From: Streptomyces sp. SDr-06
GTDB taxonomy: Bacteria > Actinomycetota > Actinomycetes > Streptomycetales > Streptomycetaceae
DNA: 64,000 bases
Reading direction: 5' to 3'
NCBI RefSeq assembly: GCF_003324565.1
Contig: NZ_QOLA01000029.1
Location: forward strand, 30,282 to 94,281
A program made the translations under genes and the position numbers. The first letter of the stretch is position 1; every line of letters begins with the position of its first letter. Under the pieces are notes generated by a model that had not been told where the DNA came from, made no database searches, and worked only from the letters and a program-made list of their open reading frames with translations. Positions 48,782 through 58,620 of this stretch are shown piece after piece.

Positions 48782-51187
48782 ATGGCGCAGAACACCCGCA
48801 CCACACCGGCCGGTACACCCACCAACGTCACCCAGAACCACACCAAGGGCGGCATCGGCGAGTCGACGCTGCGCCCGGACGGCACCCTCAAGGTCACCGG
48901 TGAGTTCGCGTACTCCTCGGACATGTGGCACGAGGACATGCTGTGGGGCCAGACGCTCCGCTCCACCGTCGCCCACGCCGAGATCGAGAACATCGACATC
49001 TCCGAGGCCGTCGCGATGCCCGGCGTCTACGCCGTGCTCACCTACGACGACCTGCCGGCCAAGATGAAGAACTACGGCCTGGAGATCCAGGACACCCCCG
49101 TCCTGGCCCACCGCCGGGTCCGCCACCACGGTGAGCCGGTGGCCCTCGTGGCCGCCGACCACCCGGAGACCGCCCGCCGCGCGGCCGCCAAGATCAAGAT
49201 CGACTACCGGGAGCTGCCGGTCGTCACCGACGAGGCCTCCGCGCTCGCCGACGACGCCCCGCTGATCCACGAGGGCCGCGACGACCACCACGCCGGTCAC
49301 GTCCCGCACCCGAACATCGTGCACCGCCAGCCGATCATCCGCGGCAACGTGGAGGAGGCGCGCAAGCGCGCCGACGTGATCGTCGAGGGCGAGTACACCT
49401 TCGGCATGCAGGACCAGGCCTTCCTCGGCCCGGAGTCCGGCCTCGCCGTGCCCGCCGAGGACGGCGGTGTGGACCTGTACGTGGCCACCCAGTGGCTGCA
49501 CTCGGACCTCCAGCAGATCGCCCCGGTCCTGGGCCTGCCGCCGGAGAAGGTCCGCATGACGCTCTCCGGCGTCGGCGGCGCCTTCGGTGGCCGCGAGGAC
49601 ATCTCGATGCAGATCCACGCCTGCCTCCTGGCGCTGCGCACGGGCAAGCCGGTCAAGATCGTCTACAACCGGTTCGAGTCCTTCTTCGGCCATGTGCACC
49701 GCCACCCGGCGAAGCTCCACTACGAGCACGGCGCCACCAAGGACGGCAAGCTCACGCACATGAAGTGCAGGATCGTTTTGGACGGCGGGGCCTACGCCTC
49801 GGCCTCCCCGGCGGTCGTCGGCAACGCCTCCTCGCTCTCGGTCGGCCCGTACGTCATCGACGACGTCGACATCGAGGCCATCGCCCTCTACACGAACAAC
49901 CCGCCGTGTGGCGCGATGCGCGGCTTCGGCGCCGTCCAGGCCTGCTTCGCCTACGAGGCCCAGATGGACAAGGTCGCGGCGAAGCTGGGCATGGACCCGG
50001 TCGAGTTCCGCCAGCTCAACGCCATGGAGCAGGGCACGATCATGCCGACCGGCCAGGTCGTGGACTCCCCGGCCCCGGTCGCCGAGCTGCTGCGCCGGGT
50101 CAAGGCCCGCCCGCTGCCGCCCGAGCAGCAGTGGCTCGCGGCCGGCGAGGCCCCCGACGTCCGCGCCCTGCCCGGCGGTCTGTCCAACACCACGCACGGC
50201 GAGGGTGTCGTACGCGGTGTCGGCTACGCGGTCGGCATCAAGAACGTCGGCTTCTCCGAGGGCTTCGACGACTACTCGACCGCCCGGGTGCGCCTTGAGG
50301 TCATCAACGGCGAGCCCGTCGCGATGGTCCACACGGCCATGGCGGAGGTCGGCCAGGGCGGTGTCACCGTGCACGCCCAGATCGCCCGTACGGAGCTGGG
50401 TGTCACGCAGGTGACCATCCACCCGGCCGACACCCAGGTCGGTTCCGCCGGTTCCACGTCCGCCTCCCGGCAGACGTACATGACCGGTGGCGCGGTGAAG
50501 AACACCTGCGAGGCCGTCCGCGCCAAGGCCCTGGAGATCGGCCGCCGCAAGTTCGGCTCCTACCACCCCGCCTGGGCCACCGCCGAGCTGCTGCTCGAAG
50601 GCGGCAAGGTCGTCACCGACGGCGGCGAGGTCCTCGCCGACCTCGCGGACGTCCTGGAGGGCGAGGAGATCGACGTCGAGCTGGAGTTCCGGCACCGCCC
50701 GACCCAGGCCTTCGACCTCGTCACCGGCCAGGGCAACGGCCACGTCCAGTACACGTTCGCCGCGCACCGCGCGGTGGTCGAGGTGGACACCGAGCTCGGC
50801 CTCGTCAAGGTCGTCGAGCTGGCCACCGCCCAGGACGTCGGCAAGGCGCTCAACATGCTCTCCGTCGTCGGCCAGATCCAGGGTGGTACCACCCAGGGCC
50901 TCGGTGTCGCGGTGATGGAGGAGATCATCGTGGACCCGAAGACCGCGAAGGTGCGCAACCCCTCCTTCACGGACTACCTGATCCCGACGATCCTGGACAC
51001 CCCGACCATCCCGGTCGACGTCCTGGAGCTCGCCGACCCGAACGCGCCGTACGGCCTGCGCGGTCTCGGCGAGGCCCCCACCCTGTCGTCCACCCCGGCC
51101 GTCCTCGCGGCGATCCGGGCGGCGACCGGTCTGGAGCTCAACAAGACCCCGGTCCGTCCCGAGCACCTCACGGGCACAGGAGCCTGA
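48782..51187 (+). CDS. Xanthine dehydrogenase, molybdopterin-binding subunit
   Basis: The 801-aa large subunit has GVGGAFGGREDISMQIHACL near residue 260, RGFGAVQACFAYE, and the C-terminal YGLRGLGEAPTLSSTPAVLA containing the catalytic Glu of molybdenum hydroxylases. With the two upstream subunits it oxidises hypoxanthine to xanthine and urate. XdhC encoded 1.9 kb downstream would insert sulfurated molybdenum cofactor. Third-position GC is high and uniform; nothing is unusual. Confidence 0.94.
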   Translation: MAQNTRTTPAGTPTNVTQNHTKGGIGESTLRPDGTLKVTGEFAYSSDMWHEDMLWGQTLRSTVAHAEIENIDISEAVAMPGVYAVLTYDDLPAKMKNYGLEIQDTPVLAHRRVRHHGEPVALVAADHPETARRAAAKIKIDYRELPVVTDEASALADDAPLIHEGRDDHHAGHVPHPNIVHRQPIIRGNVEEARKRADVIVEGEYTFGMQDQAFLGPESGLAVPAEDGGVDLYVATQWLHSDLQQIAPVLGLPPEKVRMTLSGVGGAFGGREDISMQIHACLLALRTGKPVKIVYNRFESFFGHVHRHPAKLHYEHGATKDGKLTHMKCRIVLDGGAYASASPAVVGNASSLSVGPYVIDDVDIEAIALYTNNPPCGAMRGFGAVQACFAYEAQMDKVAAKLGMDPVEFRQLNAMEQGTIMPTGQVVDSPAPVAELLRRVKARPLPPEQQWLAAGEAPDVRALPGGLSNTTHGEGVVRGVGYAVGIKNVGFSEGFDDYSTARVRLEVINGEPVAMVHTAMAEVGQGGVTVHAQIARTELGVTQVTIHPADTQVGSAGSTSASRQTYMTGGAVKNTCEAVRAKALEIGRRKFGSYHPAWATAELLLEGGKVVTDGGEVLADLADVLEGEEIDVELEFRHRPTQAFDLVTGQGNGHVQYTFAAHRAVVEVDTELGLVKVVELATAQDVGKALNMLSVVGQIQGGTTQGLGVAVMEEIIVDPKTAKVRNPSFTDYLIPTILDTPTIPVDVLELADPNAPYGLRGLGEAPTLSSTPAVLAAIRAATGLELNKTPVRPEHLTGTGA

Positions 51188-51244
51188 TCCCCCCGGGGGG
51201 TGCGGGTGAAGGGAATTCCTTCTCCGGGCCCCTCCCCACAAGCA

Positions 51245-51303
51245 CTCCGGGCGGTGCGTGCCTTCCAGGAACGTCACACTTCCGACGCCCGCACCGCCCG
51301 GAG
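51245..51303. terminator. Long stem-loop after the xanthine dehydrogenase operon
   Basis: CTCCGGGCGGTGCG at 51245-51258 pairs perfectly with CGCACCGCCCGGAG at 51290-51303, 14 base pairs with a 31-base loop. It lies 58 bases after the large-subunit stop. The stem is strong enough for a terminator, but the long loop is unusual and could hold a binding site. Confidence 0.55.
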
Positions 51304-51562
51304 CACTCAAGTACCGCACCGCTCGCGGTCCTCGCAGTAACCAGCAGTACGAGCGACACGCACAACCGAGTCACACCAGCAACACCCGTAGCCATCTGCA
51401 CTGCGGTACCGCACCTGGGTACCCCGGCAGGAGCAGACACCGTTCGTCTCGGGCCGTCCCCCGGGTCGTGCAGCCCACGAACCATCCCAAATCCCGCAGC
51501 TTGTCTGACCTGAGGACTCAAGTCTTATGCGGGTGCCCCTGTGAACCTTGGGAGTAGGCACC
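51304..51562. other. Leader region of the purine permease
   Basis: No gene seen. It contains GCGGTACCGC near 51401 and a relatively AT-rich stretch before the permease ribosome site (CTTGGGAGTAGGCACC). The xanthine dehydrogenase operon may read through the stem-loop, or the permease may have its own promoter here. Confidence 0.35.
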
Positions 51563-53026
51563 ATGACCCAGCAGTCTGTGGAGCCGAAGACCACCGCCGA
51601 GGACGCGGGCTCCGGCTCCCGTCCCCCCGCCGGCAGGTCTTGGCTCGACCGGTACTTTCACATATCCGAGCGAGGATCCACGCTCGCGCAGGAAGTGCGC
51701 GGCGGCATCACCACCTTCATGGCGATGTGTTACATCCTCCTGCTCAACCCGCTGATCCTGTCGACGCCGGACGTCGACAAGCACACGCTGGGCCACGCGG
51801 GCCTGGTGACCGCCACCGCGCTCGCGGCCGCGGTCAGCACCCTGCTGATGGGCTTCATCGGAAAGGTTCCGCTCGCGCTCGCCGCCGGCCTGAACGTGTC
51901 CGCGGCCCTGACCACCCAGGTGGTCCCCAACATGACCTGGCCGCAGGCCATGGGCATGTGCGTCATGTACGGCGTCGTGATCATGCTCCTTGTCGTCACC
52001 GGCCTGCGCGAGATGATCATGAACGCCATCCCGCTGGCGCTCAAGCACGCGATCACCATGGGCATCGGCATGTTCGTCGCCCTGCTCGGCCTCGTGAAGG
52101 CCGGATTCGTCGGCAAGGGTCCCGAGCACGGACCTCCGGTCACCCTCGGCGCCACCGGACAGCTCGTCGGCTGGCCCGTCTTCTTCTTCGCGGTCACCCT
52201 GCTCCTGATCTTCGCCCTCCAGGCCCGCAAGGTCCCCGGCGCGATCCTGATCGGCATCGTCTCCGGCAGCGTCCTGGCCTTCGTGGTCACCAAGGTCGCC
52301 GGCCTGACCGACGCGGACTGGGGCGGCACCGCCCCCGCCCTCAAGGGCAGCGCGGTCTCCACGCCCGACTTCGGCCTCTTCGGCCACGTCGAGTTCGGCG
52401 GCTGGGGTTCCATCGGCGCCATCAGCGTCGGCATGATCGTCTTCACCCTGGTGCTGGCCGGCTTCTTCGACGCGATGGCCACCATCATCGGCGTCGGCCA
52501 GGAGGCCAAGCTCGCCGACGACCAGGGCCGCATGCCGGGCCTGTCCAAGGCGCTGTTCATCGACGGTGCGGGCGGCGCGATCGGCGGCGTCACCGGCGCC
52601 TCCGGTCAGACCGTGTTCATCGAGTCCGCCTCCGGCGCCGGTGAGGGCGCCCGTACCGGCCTCTCCTCGGTCGTCACCGGCCTGTTCTTCGCGGCCTGCC
52701 TCTTCTTCACCCCTGTCACCCAGCTGGTGCCCGCCCAGGTGGCGTCCGCGGCCCTGGTCGTGATCGGCTCGATGATGATGAGTGCCGCCAAGCACGTCGA
52801 CTGGAGCGACCGCTCCGTCTCCATCCCGGTGTTCCTCACCGTGGCGCTCATGCCGTTCACGTACAGCATCACCGCCGGTGTCGGCGCGGGCGTCGTCGCC
52901 TACACCGTGATCAAGGCAGCACAGGGCAAGTGGCGCGAGATCGGCGGGTTCATGTGGGCCCTGACGGCCGTCTTCACCATCTACTTCGCCCTCCATCCCA
53001 TCGAGAGCTGGCTCGGCGTCAAGTAG
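51563..53026 (+). CDS. Purine permease (AzgA/PbuG-type, NCS2 superfamily)
   Basis: The 487-aa permease has about 12 spans. LDRYFHISERGSTLAQEVRG precedes the first span, and GGVTGASGQTVFIESASGAG and the DAMATIIGVGQEA segment are signatures of the AzgA-type hypoxanthine/guanine/xanthine permeases. ATG 51563 follows GGGAGTAGGCACC. Location between xanthine dehydrogenase and XdhC fits import of the purine to be oxidised. Confidence 0.92.
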   Translation: MTQQSVEPKTTAEDAGSGSRPPAGRSWLDRYFHISERGSTLAQEVRGGITTFMAMCYILLLNPLILSTPDVDKHTLGHAGLVTATALAAAVSTLLMGFIGKVPLALAAGLNVSAALTTQVVPNMTWPQAMGMCVMYGVVIMLLVVTGLREMIMNAIPLALKHAITMGIGMFVALLGLVKAGFVGKGPEHGPPVTLGATGQLVGWPVFFFAVTLLLIFALQARKVPGAILIGIVSGSVLAFVVTKVAGLTDADWGGTAPALKGSAVSTPDFGLFGHVEFGGWGSIGAISVGMIVFTLVLAGFFDAMATIIGVGQEAKLADDQGRMPGLSKALFIDGAGGAIGGVTGASGQTVFIESASGAGEGARTGLSSVVTGLFFAACLFFTPVTQLVPAQVASAALVVIGSMMMSAAKHVDWSDRSVSIPVFLTVALMPFTYSITAGVGAGVVAYTVIKAAQGKWREIGGFMWALTAVFTIYFALHPIESWLGVK

Positions 53027-53072
53027 CGGCGGTGCCGTTGACGCCCTCCACACATCCGTAAGGAGACCGAAC

Positions 53073-54224
53073 ATGCTGGACATCGCCGAAGAGCTGAACC
53101 GGTGGGTCGAGCAGGGACGCGAGTTCGCCGTGGCCACCGTGGTGGCGGTCGGCGGCAGCGCGCCCCGGCAGCCGGGAGCCGCCCTCGCCGTCGACAGCGA
53201 GGGCACGGCGATCGGCTCGGTCTCCGGCGGGTGTGTGGAGGGCGCCGTGTACGAACTGTGCCAGCAGGCGCTCGAAGACGGCCAGACCGTCCTCGAGCGG
53301 TTCGGCTACAGCGACGAGGACGCCTTCGCGGTCGGCCTGACCTGCGGCGGCGTCATCGACATCCTCGTCACCCCGGTCCACGCCGACGCGCCCGCCCGCG
53401 CGGTGTTCGCGGCCGCCCTGGCCACCGCCGCACGCGGCGAGGCCGCCGCCGTCGCCCGGATCACCGACGGCCCCGCCGAACTCATGGGCCGCGCCCTGCT
53501 CGTCCACCCCGACGGCAGCTACGAGGGCGTGCTCGGCGGACATCCCGAACTGGACCGCGCGGTGGCCGACGAGGCCACCGCCTACCTGGACGCGGGCCGC
53601 ACCGGCACCCTCTCCCTCGGCGTCGACGGCCGGCTGTGCGGCCAGCCGCTGACCGTTCTGGTCGAGTCGAGCGTGCCGGCCCCCCGGATGATCGTGTTCG
53701 GCGCCATCGACTTCGCTTCCGCCCTGGTCAGGGTCGGCAAATTCCTGAACTACCACGTCACCGTGTGCGACGCCCGGCCCGTCTTCGCGACCAAGAACCG
53801 CTTCCCCGAGGCGGACGAGATCGTCGTGGAGTGGCCGCACAAGTACCTGGAGCGGACGCCCACCGACTCCCGTACGGTGCTGTGCGTCCTGACCCACGAC
53901 GCCAAGTTCGACATACCGCTCCTGGAGACCGCGCTGAAGCTGCCGGTCGCCTACGTCGGTGCGATGGGCTCGCGCCGCACCCACCTGGACCGCAACGAGC
54001 GGCTGCGCGAGGTCGGCGTCACCGAGCTCGAACTCAACCGCCTGCGCTCCCCGATCGGCCTCGACCTCGGCGCGCGTACGCCCGAGGAGACCGCCCTGTC
54101 CATCGCCGCGGAGATCGTCGCCAACCGGCGCGGCGGCAGCGGGGTCTCGCTGACCGGCGCCCACACCCCGATCCACCACGACGGCAAGGACACCCCGGTG
54201 GGCCGCATCGGTTCGGTGGCCTAG
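53073..54224 (+). CDS. xdhC: XdhC-family molybdenum cofactor maturation factor
   Basis: The 383-aa protein starts MLDIAEELNRWVEQGREFAV and has GGSAPRQPGAALAVDSEGTA and a GSVSGGCVEGAVYE signature, then a C-terminal Rossmann-like domain with AYVGAMGSRRTHLDRNERLR. XdhC binds molybdenum cofactor and delivers its sulfurated form to xanthine dehydrogenase. ATG 53073 follows GTAAGGAGACCGAAC. It is 46 bases after the permease and probably in the same transcript. The standalone arrangement after the permease is common in actinobacteria. Confidence 0.92.
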   Translation: MLDIAEELNRWVEQGREFAVATVVAVGGSAPRQPGAALAVDSEGTAIGSVSGGCVEGAVYELCQQALEDGQTVLERFGYSDEDAFAVGLTCGGVIDILVTPVHADAPARAVFAAALATAARGEAAAVARITDGPAELMGRALLVHPDGSYEGVLGGHPELDRAVADEATAYLDAGRTGTLSLGVDGRLCGQPLTVLVESSVPAPRMIVFGAIDFASALVRVGKFLNYHVTVCDARPVFATKNRFPEADEIVVEWPHKYLERTPTDSRTVLCVLTHDAKFDIPLLETALKLPVAYVGAMGSRRTHLDRNERLREVGVTELELNRLRSPIGLDLGARTPEETALSIAAEIVANRRGGSGVSLTGAHTPIHHDGKDTPVGRIGSVA

Positions 54225-54352
54225 CCTCCCGCGTCGGGCCGGTCGCCGCCCCGGGCCCTGGTGTCGTGTGCGGGCCCCGGGAGGGCGCGGCCGTCCCCGG
54301 CCCGGGTGATATGCGGGTGACCGCCCGGTTTCGACCGGGTTAGGGTCGCCGC

Positions 54353-55585
54353 ATGAGCGAGCTGGAGTTCCGCGACGTACCCGAGTCCGACGTCGACCGC
54401 GCCCTGGAGCTCTGGTGGCTCGTCTTCCACGACCGCCCCGACGAGAAGGAGAAGCGCGCCTACCACCGGGCGATGGTGCTGCGCTGCGACCGCGTCGGGG
54501 CGTACGACGGGGACGCGCTCGTCGGCTTCCTCGTCGCGCACCGCTTCACCCTCTCCGTCCCGGGCGGTGAACTCCCGTGTCCCGGGCTCACGTTCGTCTC
54601 CGTGGCCCCCACCCACCGCCGACGGGGCGTGCTCTCCGGCATGATCGCCGAGGTGTTCCGCCGGTGCGCCGAGCACGGCCGCCCCATCGCGGCGCTGTGG
54701 GCCTCCGAGGCCGCCATCTACGGCCGCTTCGGTTTCGGCGCGGGCACCTACGGCACCTCGGTCGAGATCAACTCGACCCGCCCGCTCGCCCTGCGCATCG
54801 AGCCGGACCGGCGCCCCCTGCGGCTCATCGACCCCGACGACGCGCCCGCCGAACTCGGCCCCTACTACGAGGCGACCCGCACCCGGCGCGCCGGGCGCAT
54901 CGCGCGCGACACCGGCCGCTGGCGCGGCGAGTGGCTGCCCGAGACGGACGAGGACGACGACGAGCTGGGCCCGCCCCGCATCGTCGGCCTCGGCGCCGCC
55001 GGGGAGCCGCTCGCCGGGTACGCCCTCTACCGCACCCGGCGCGAGGACGACCCGGCCAGGCCCGGCACCGTCCAGGTGGCCGAGCTGGAGGCCGACACCC
55101 CGGCCGGCGAGGCCGCGCTCTGGAACTACCTCGCCGGCATCGACCTCACCGGCACCGTCCGCGCCTGGGGCCTCGCACCGGACGACCCGCTGCTCCTGTT
55201 CGCCACCGACCGGGACCAGGTCCGGGCCGTCGCCGAGTTCCCCGCGCTGTGGATCCGGCTCGTGGACGTCGGCGCCGCGCTCACCGCCCGCTCGTGGGCG
55301 GCCGAGGCGTTCCTCGTCCTGGAGGTCCGCGACGACCGCGTCCCGGCCAACGCGGGCCGCTTCCGCCTCACGGCCTCCCCGCGCGGCTGCGCCTACGAGC
55401 CGACCGAGGCCGCGCCCGACCTCACCTTCGACGTCCGCGACCTGGCCGCCTGCTACCTCGGCGGCACCGAGGTCCGCCGCCTCGTCCGCGCGGGCCTCGT
55501 GACGGAGCACACCCCGGACGCGGCGGCCACCCTGGACGCGGCGCTGCGCACCGGGGAACTGCCGCACACGGTCGACGAGTTCTGA
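54353..55585 (+). CDS. Eis-like GNAT acetyltransferase
   Basis: The 410-aa protein has an N-terminal GNAT domain (CPGLTFVSVAPTHRRRGVLS GMI-type acetyl-CoA site), a middle GNAT-like domain and a C-terminal SCP2-like domain ending in HTVDEF with a terminal Phe carboxylate. This three-part layout and the end residue fit the Eis family, which acetylates amines including aminoglycosides. Whether this member does so cannot be told. ATG 54353 is preceded by a TTAGGGTCGCCGC-type site. Confidence 0.9.
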   Translation: MSELEFRDVPESDVDRALELWWLVFHDRPDEKEKRAYHRAMVLRCDRVGAYDGDALVGFLVAHRFTLSVPGGELPCPGLTFVSVAPTHRRRGVLSGMIAEVFRRCAEHGRPIAALWASEAAIYGRFGFGAGTYGTSVEINSTRPLALRIEPDRRPLRLIDPDDAPAELGPYYEATRTRRAGRIARDTGRWRGEWLPETDEDDDELGPPRIVGLGAAGEPLAGYALYRTRREDDPARPGTVQVAELEADTPAGEAALWNYLAGIDLTGTVRAWGLAPDDPLLLFATDRDQVRAVAEFPALWIRLVDVGAALTARSWAAEAFLVLEVRDDRVPANAGRFRLTASPRGCAYEPTEAAPDLTFDVRDLAACYLGGTEVRRLVRAGLVTEHTPDAAATLDAALRTGELPHTVDEF

Positions 55586-55591
55586 CCGGCC

Positions 55592-55611
55592 GGGACCGAG
55601 GCCGGGGTCCC
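55592..55611 (+). terminator. Terminator hairpin after the Eis-like gene
   Basis: GGGACC at 55592-55597 pairs with GGTCCC at 55606-55611 around an eight-base GC-rich loop, seven bases after the stop. Confidence 0.6.
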
Positions 55612-55957
55612 ACCGCCCGGGAGTGACGAGGCTCTCGTCGGGGAACGGCCGCCGCCGGGCCGAAGGTCCCGCGCCGAAGAGCCTGCTCACAGCGGGAACC
55701 GGAAGCCCCCTTGGCGCGGTCTTTGCCTGCACGTTAGGGACGAAGGTCCCGGCACGCGGCGTCCGCACCGGACCCCCTGCACCACTGAGGTCGCGTCAAC
55801 CTCCCTGTCCGCCAGGGAAGTTGCCGGAATTCGGGTGTTTTCCGGCGATACCCGGCTGGAGAATTCACATTTCGGGATTCGGGCGCGATCGTGCGATCGT
55901 GGCCAACCGGTGAAGCTCCGCAGCCGCACTGGCACGTATCGAGGGGATGGGGAAACC
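55612..55957. other. Intergenic region upstream of the polysaccharide deacetylase
   Basis: No gene is supported. Near 55889-55902 is GCGATCGTGCGATCG-like repetition, and the deacetylase ribosome site is GGGGATGGGGAAACC. A promoter for that gene must lie here. Confidence 0.4.
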
Positions 55958-56845
55958 ATGACGCCACTGGCCGCCCACACACGCCGCATCGTGATGGCCG
56001 CTGCAACGGCCGTGGTCCTGACGGGCGGCGTCGCCGCCGCCGTCTTCCTCGGCAGTGACACCTCCGCCGACGGCCCCGGCCCGGCCCTCGCCCACACCAG
56101 CACCACCGGCAAGTCCGACAACAAGCCCGGCCGCCCCGGCGGCTCGGCGGAGCCCTCGGGGCCCGGCGGCGACAGCGCACCGGACGGCTCCGACGGCTCC
56201 GGCGACTCGACCGGTCCGGCCGCGCCGCCCGGCGCGAGCGGGATATCCGAGACGATCGACCACGCCACCGAGAGCGGCGGCAAGTCCGTCTCGATCACCA
56301 TCGACGACGGGCCGAGCCCGGTCTGGACGCCGAAGATCCTCGCCGTCCTGAAGCAGTACGACGTCAAGGCGACCTTCTGCATGATCGGCCCGCAGGCCAA
56401 GGCCAACCCCGGGATCGTCAAGCAGGTCGTCGCGGCCGGGCACCGCCTCTGCGACCACACGGTCAGCCACGACGAGGCCATGAACAAGAAGCCCGTGGCC
56501 TACCAGAGCTCCGAGGTGCTCGACGCCCAGAAGATGATCGAGGACGCGGCCGACGGCGCCAAGGTGCAGTACTTCCGCGCCCCCGGCGGCGCCTTCACGC
56601 CCGACAACCGTCACATCGCCGCAGGCCACGGGATGCGCCCGCTCGGCTGGAACGTCGACACGAAGGACTGGAAGAAGCCCGGCACCGCGACCATCGTGAA
56701 CACGGTGAAGCAGCAGCTCAAGAATGGCCCGATCGTGCTGTTCCACGACGGCGGCGGCGACCGCGCCCAGACGGTCGCCGCCCTGAAGGAGCTGCTGCCC
56801 TGGCTGGCGCAGCAGGGCTACACCTTCAGCTTCCCTGCGATCTGA
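55958..56845 (+). CDS. Secreted/membrane-anchored polysaccharide deacetylase
   Basis: The 295-aa protein has an N-terminal membrane span (IVMAAATAVVLTGGVAAAVF), an Asp/Gly/Ser-rich linker, then a NodB domain: SITIDDGPSPVWTPKILAVL with the metal Asp, HTVSHDE with metal His residues, FRAPGGAF, LGWNVDTKDWK and VLFHDGGGDR. It removes acetyl groups from surface N-acetylated glycans such as peptidoglycan or chitin-like chains. No clear lipobox, so it is either an anchored or a secreted protein. Confidence 0.92.
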   Translation: MTPLAAHTRRIVMAAATAVVLTGGVAAAVFLGSDTSADGPGPALAHTSTTGKSDNKPGRPGGSAEPSGPGGDSAPDGSDGSGDSTGPAAPPGASGISETIDHATESGGKSVSITIDDGPSPVWTPKILAVLKQYDVKATFCMIGPQAKANPGIVKQVVAAGHRLCDHTVSHDEAMNKKPVAYQSSEVLDAQKMIEDAADGAKVQYFRAPGGAFTPDNRHIAAGHGMRPLGWNVDTKDWKKPGTATIVNTVKQQLKNGPIVLFHDGGGDRAQTVAALKELLPWLAQQGYTFSFPAI

Positions 56846-56940
56846 GCGGGCGCCGGCCGTCCTGGCCCCGACGGCACACGACTTGACGACCCGTCATATC
56901 CCTGACGGTGGTGCGGGGCCGAGCGTCGTACGGTCGTACG

Positions 56941-57579
56941 TCAGCTCCCGCCCATCCCGCCCTGCGCGGCGACCAGCGTGGTCCCGAGGCCGCGCACGGC
57001 CTTGCCGAGGGCGGGTGCGAGCGCGTCGAGCCGTCCGGCGGCGGCGTCGAGGCGGTCCCGGTGGGCGCGGGCGTCCGCACGGGACACGATGTGCCGCACC
57101 CCGCCCGCCGCGGCGAGCGCCAGGAGCACGGCGTCGTGCGGCGCGAGCGGGCCAGCGCCGTGCAGCTGTGCGGCGAGCCCGTCCTGGAGGGCGCGTACGC
57201 CCGCCGCGTCCCGCACCGTCACCGAGCGCCGGGCGGGTCGGACGAAGGCGGGCCGCTCCTCCACAGTGATCAGGCCCACGGCGGCGAGCCGGTCCTCGAC
57301 CGCCCCCAGAGTCTCCGCGCGATCGGCCCGGATCCACGCCTTCCAGGTGCGCCGGTGCGCCCCGGCCTGGGCCAGCGTGTCATCGAGGACGGGATCGCCC
57401 GTGGGTCCGGAATCCGCGACCGTCACGTCGCCCGCCCCGTCGGTGACACGGCCCAGGAGAGCCAGTTCGGCGAGGACGGCCGCGCGCAGCAGGAAACCGG
57501 TCCTCGTGCGGTCGTACAGGGCTGCGGCATCGGTGTCGTAGGCCGCGAGGTACATCCGGCCGTACAGGGTCTGCGTCAT
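56941..57579 (-). CDS. GPP34-family protein
   Basis: The 212-aa all-helical protein begins MTQTLYGRMYLAAYDTD, has FLLRAAVLAELALLGRVTDG and TVRDAAGVRALQDGLAAQLH, with a terminal HIVSRADARAHRDRLDAAAG. This fits GPP34, a bacterial relative of a Golgi phosphoinositide-binding protein. Streptomyces genomes encode several; function is unknown. It converges with the deacetylase gene, 95 bases between stops. Confidence 0.85.
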   Translation of the reverse strand: MTQTLYGRMYLAAYDTDAAALYDRTRTGFLLRAAVLAELALLGRVTDGAGDVTVADSGPTGDPVLDDTLAQAGAHRRTWKAWIRADRAETLGAVEDRLAAVGLITVEERPAFVRPARRSVTVRDAAGVRALQDGLAAQLHGAGPLAPHDAVLLALAAAGGVRHIVSRADARAHRDRLDAAAGRLDALAPALGKAVRGLGTTLVAAQGGMGGS

Positions 57580-57699
57580 ACGACCGACGGTACGGAACGC
57601 GCGCCGCGCGCGGATCCACCCGGCGGATGGACCCGCGCTGGGACCCCGGTATGAGTGGGCGGGTGGCTCATACCGCGGGATGAGGCGGCGGGCATCCGC

Positions 57700-58359
57700 T
57701 CAGCCGCGGCGCGGCTCGACGAGACCGTGGTCGTACGCGGCGACCACCGCCTGCACCCGGTCGCGCAGCCCCGCCTTGCGCAGGACCGCCGAGACGTGGG
57801 TCTTGACCGTCGCCTCCGAGAGATGCAGCCGGGCGGCGATCTCGGGGTTGGACAGCGCCTGCCCGATCAGCGTGAGCACCTCCAGCTCGCGCGGTGACAG
57901 TGCGGCCAGCGCCTCGGGGGCCGGGCGCGGGGGCGCGGTGTGCGCGAAGCGGTCGAGCATGCGCCGGGTCACGGTGGGCGCGAGCAGCGCGTCCCCGCGT
58001 GCCACGACCCGGACGGCCTCGGCGAGCTCGGCGGGCCGGATGTCCTTGAGGAGGAACCCGCTGGCCCCGGCGCGCAGCGCGGTCAGTACGTGCTCGTCGA
58101 GGTCGAAGGTCGTGACGACCAGGACCCGGGTGGCACTGCCCGAGGCGACGATTGCCCGCGTCGCCTCGATGCCGTCCATCACGGGCATCCGCACGTCCAT
58201 CAGGACGACGTCGGGGCGCAACTCCGCGACCAGGCGCACGGCGTGCCGACCGTCGGCGGCCTCGCCGACCACTTCGAGGTCGTCGCGGGCGTCGATGATC
58301 ATGCGGAATCCGCCGCGTACCAGGGTCTGGTCGTCGGCCACCACTACGCGGATCGTCAC
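57700..58359 (-). CDS. NarL/LuxR-type response regulator
   Basis: The 219-aa protein has a receiver domain with the phospho-acceptor Asp in DVVLMDVRMPVMDGIEA, a conserved Lys in FLLKDIRPAEL, and a LuxR HTH (LSPRELEVLTLIGQALSNPE, LSEATVKTHVSAVLRKAGLR). It works with the histidine kinase encoded upstream, from which it is separated by 277 bases containing a repeat array, so the two may be differently transcribed. Target genes are unknown. Confidence 0.93.
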   Translation of the reverse strand: MTIRVVVADDQTLVRGGFRMIIDARDDLEVVGEAADGRHAVRLVAELRPDVVLMDVRMPVMDGIEATRAIVASGSATRVLVVTTFDLDEHVLTALRAGASGFLLKDIRPAELAEAVRVVARGDALLAPTVTRRMLDRFAHTAPPRPAPEALAALSPRELEVLTLIGQALSNPEIAARLHLSEATVKTHVSAVLRKAGLRDRVQAVVAAYDHGLVEPRRG

Positions 58360-58480
58360 GCCTCGTACCTTAGGGCCCGCCCTGGCCCGGCTCGCCCCGG
58401 CCCTCCGCGGTTCCGCTCCCGCCCGACCGTCAGGGGCCCCGAGGCGACCCCGTCCCGTCGGCCTCCTGACCGGGAGCCGA

Positions 58481-58620
58481 TCGCGCGGTTCCCCGCGGCC
58501 CTGGGCCCGTTTTCGTCCGCGGGCCGTGCGTGGCTGGTCGCGCAGTTCCCCGCGCCCCTGACCCGCTCTCGTCCTGCGGGTCGTGTGTGGTTGCTCGCGC
58601 CCCTGGGTTCGGGTGCTTCC
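58481..58620 (+). repeat. Tandem repeat array between kinase and response-regulator genes
   Basis: Units beginning TCGCGCGG, TCGCGCAG and TCGCGCCC start at 58481, 58538 and 58595, an exact 57-base period. The second is the closest match to the array at 24484. It lies inside the otherwise continuous kinase-regulator unit. It is non-coding. Confidence 0.7.

Noticed and set aside
48761..51319. An 852-aa open frame on the minus strand
   Set aside because: Antisense to the molybdenum subunit of xanthine dehydrogenase; high-GC shadow.
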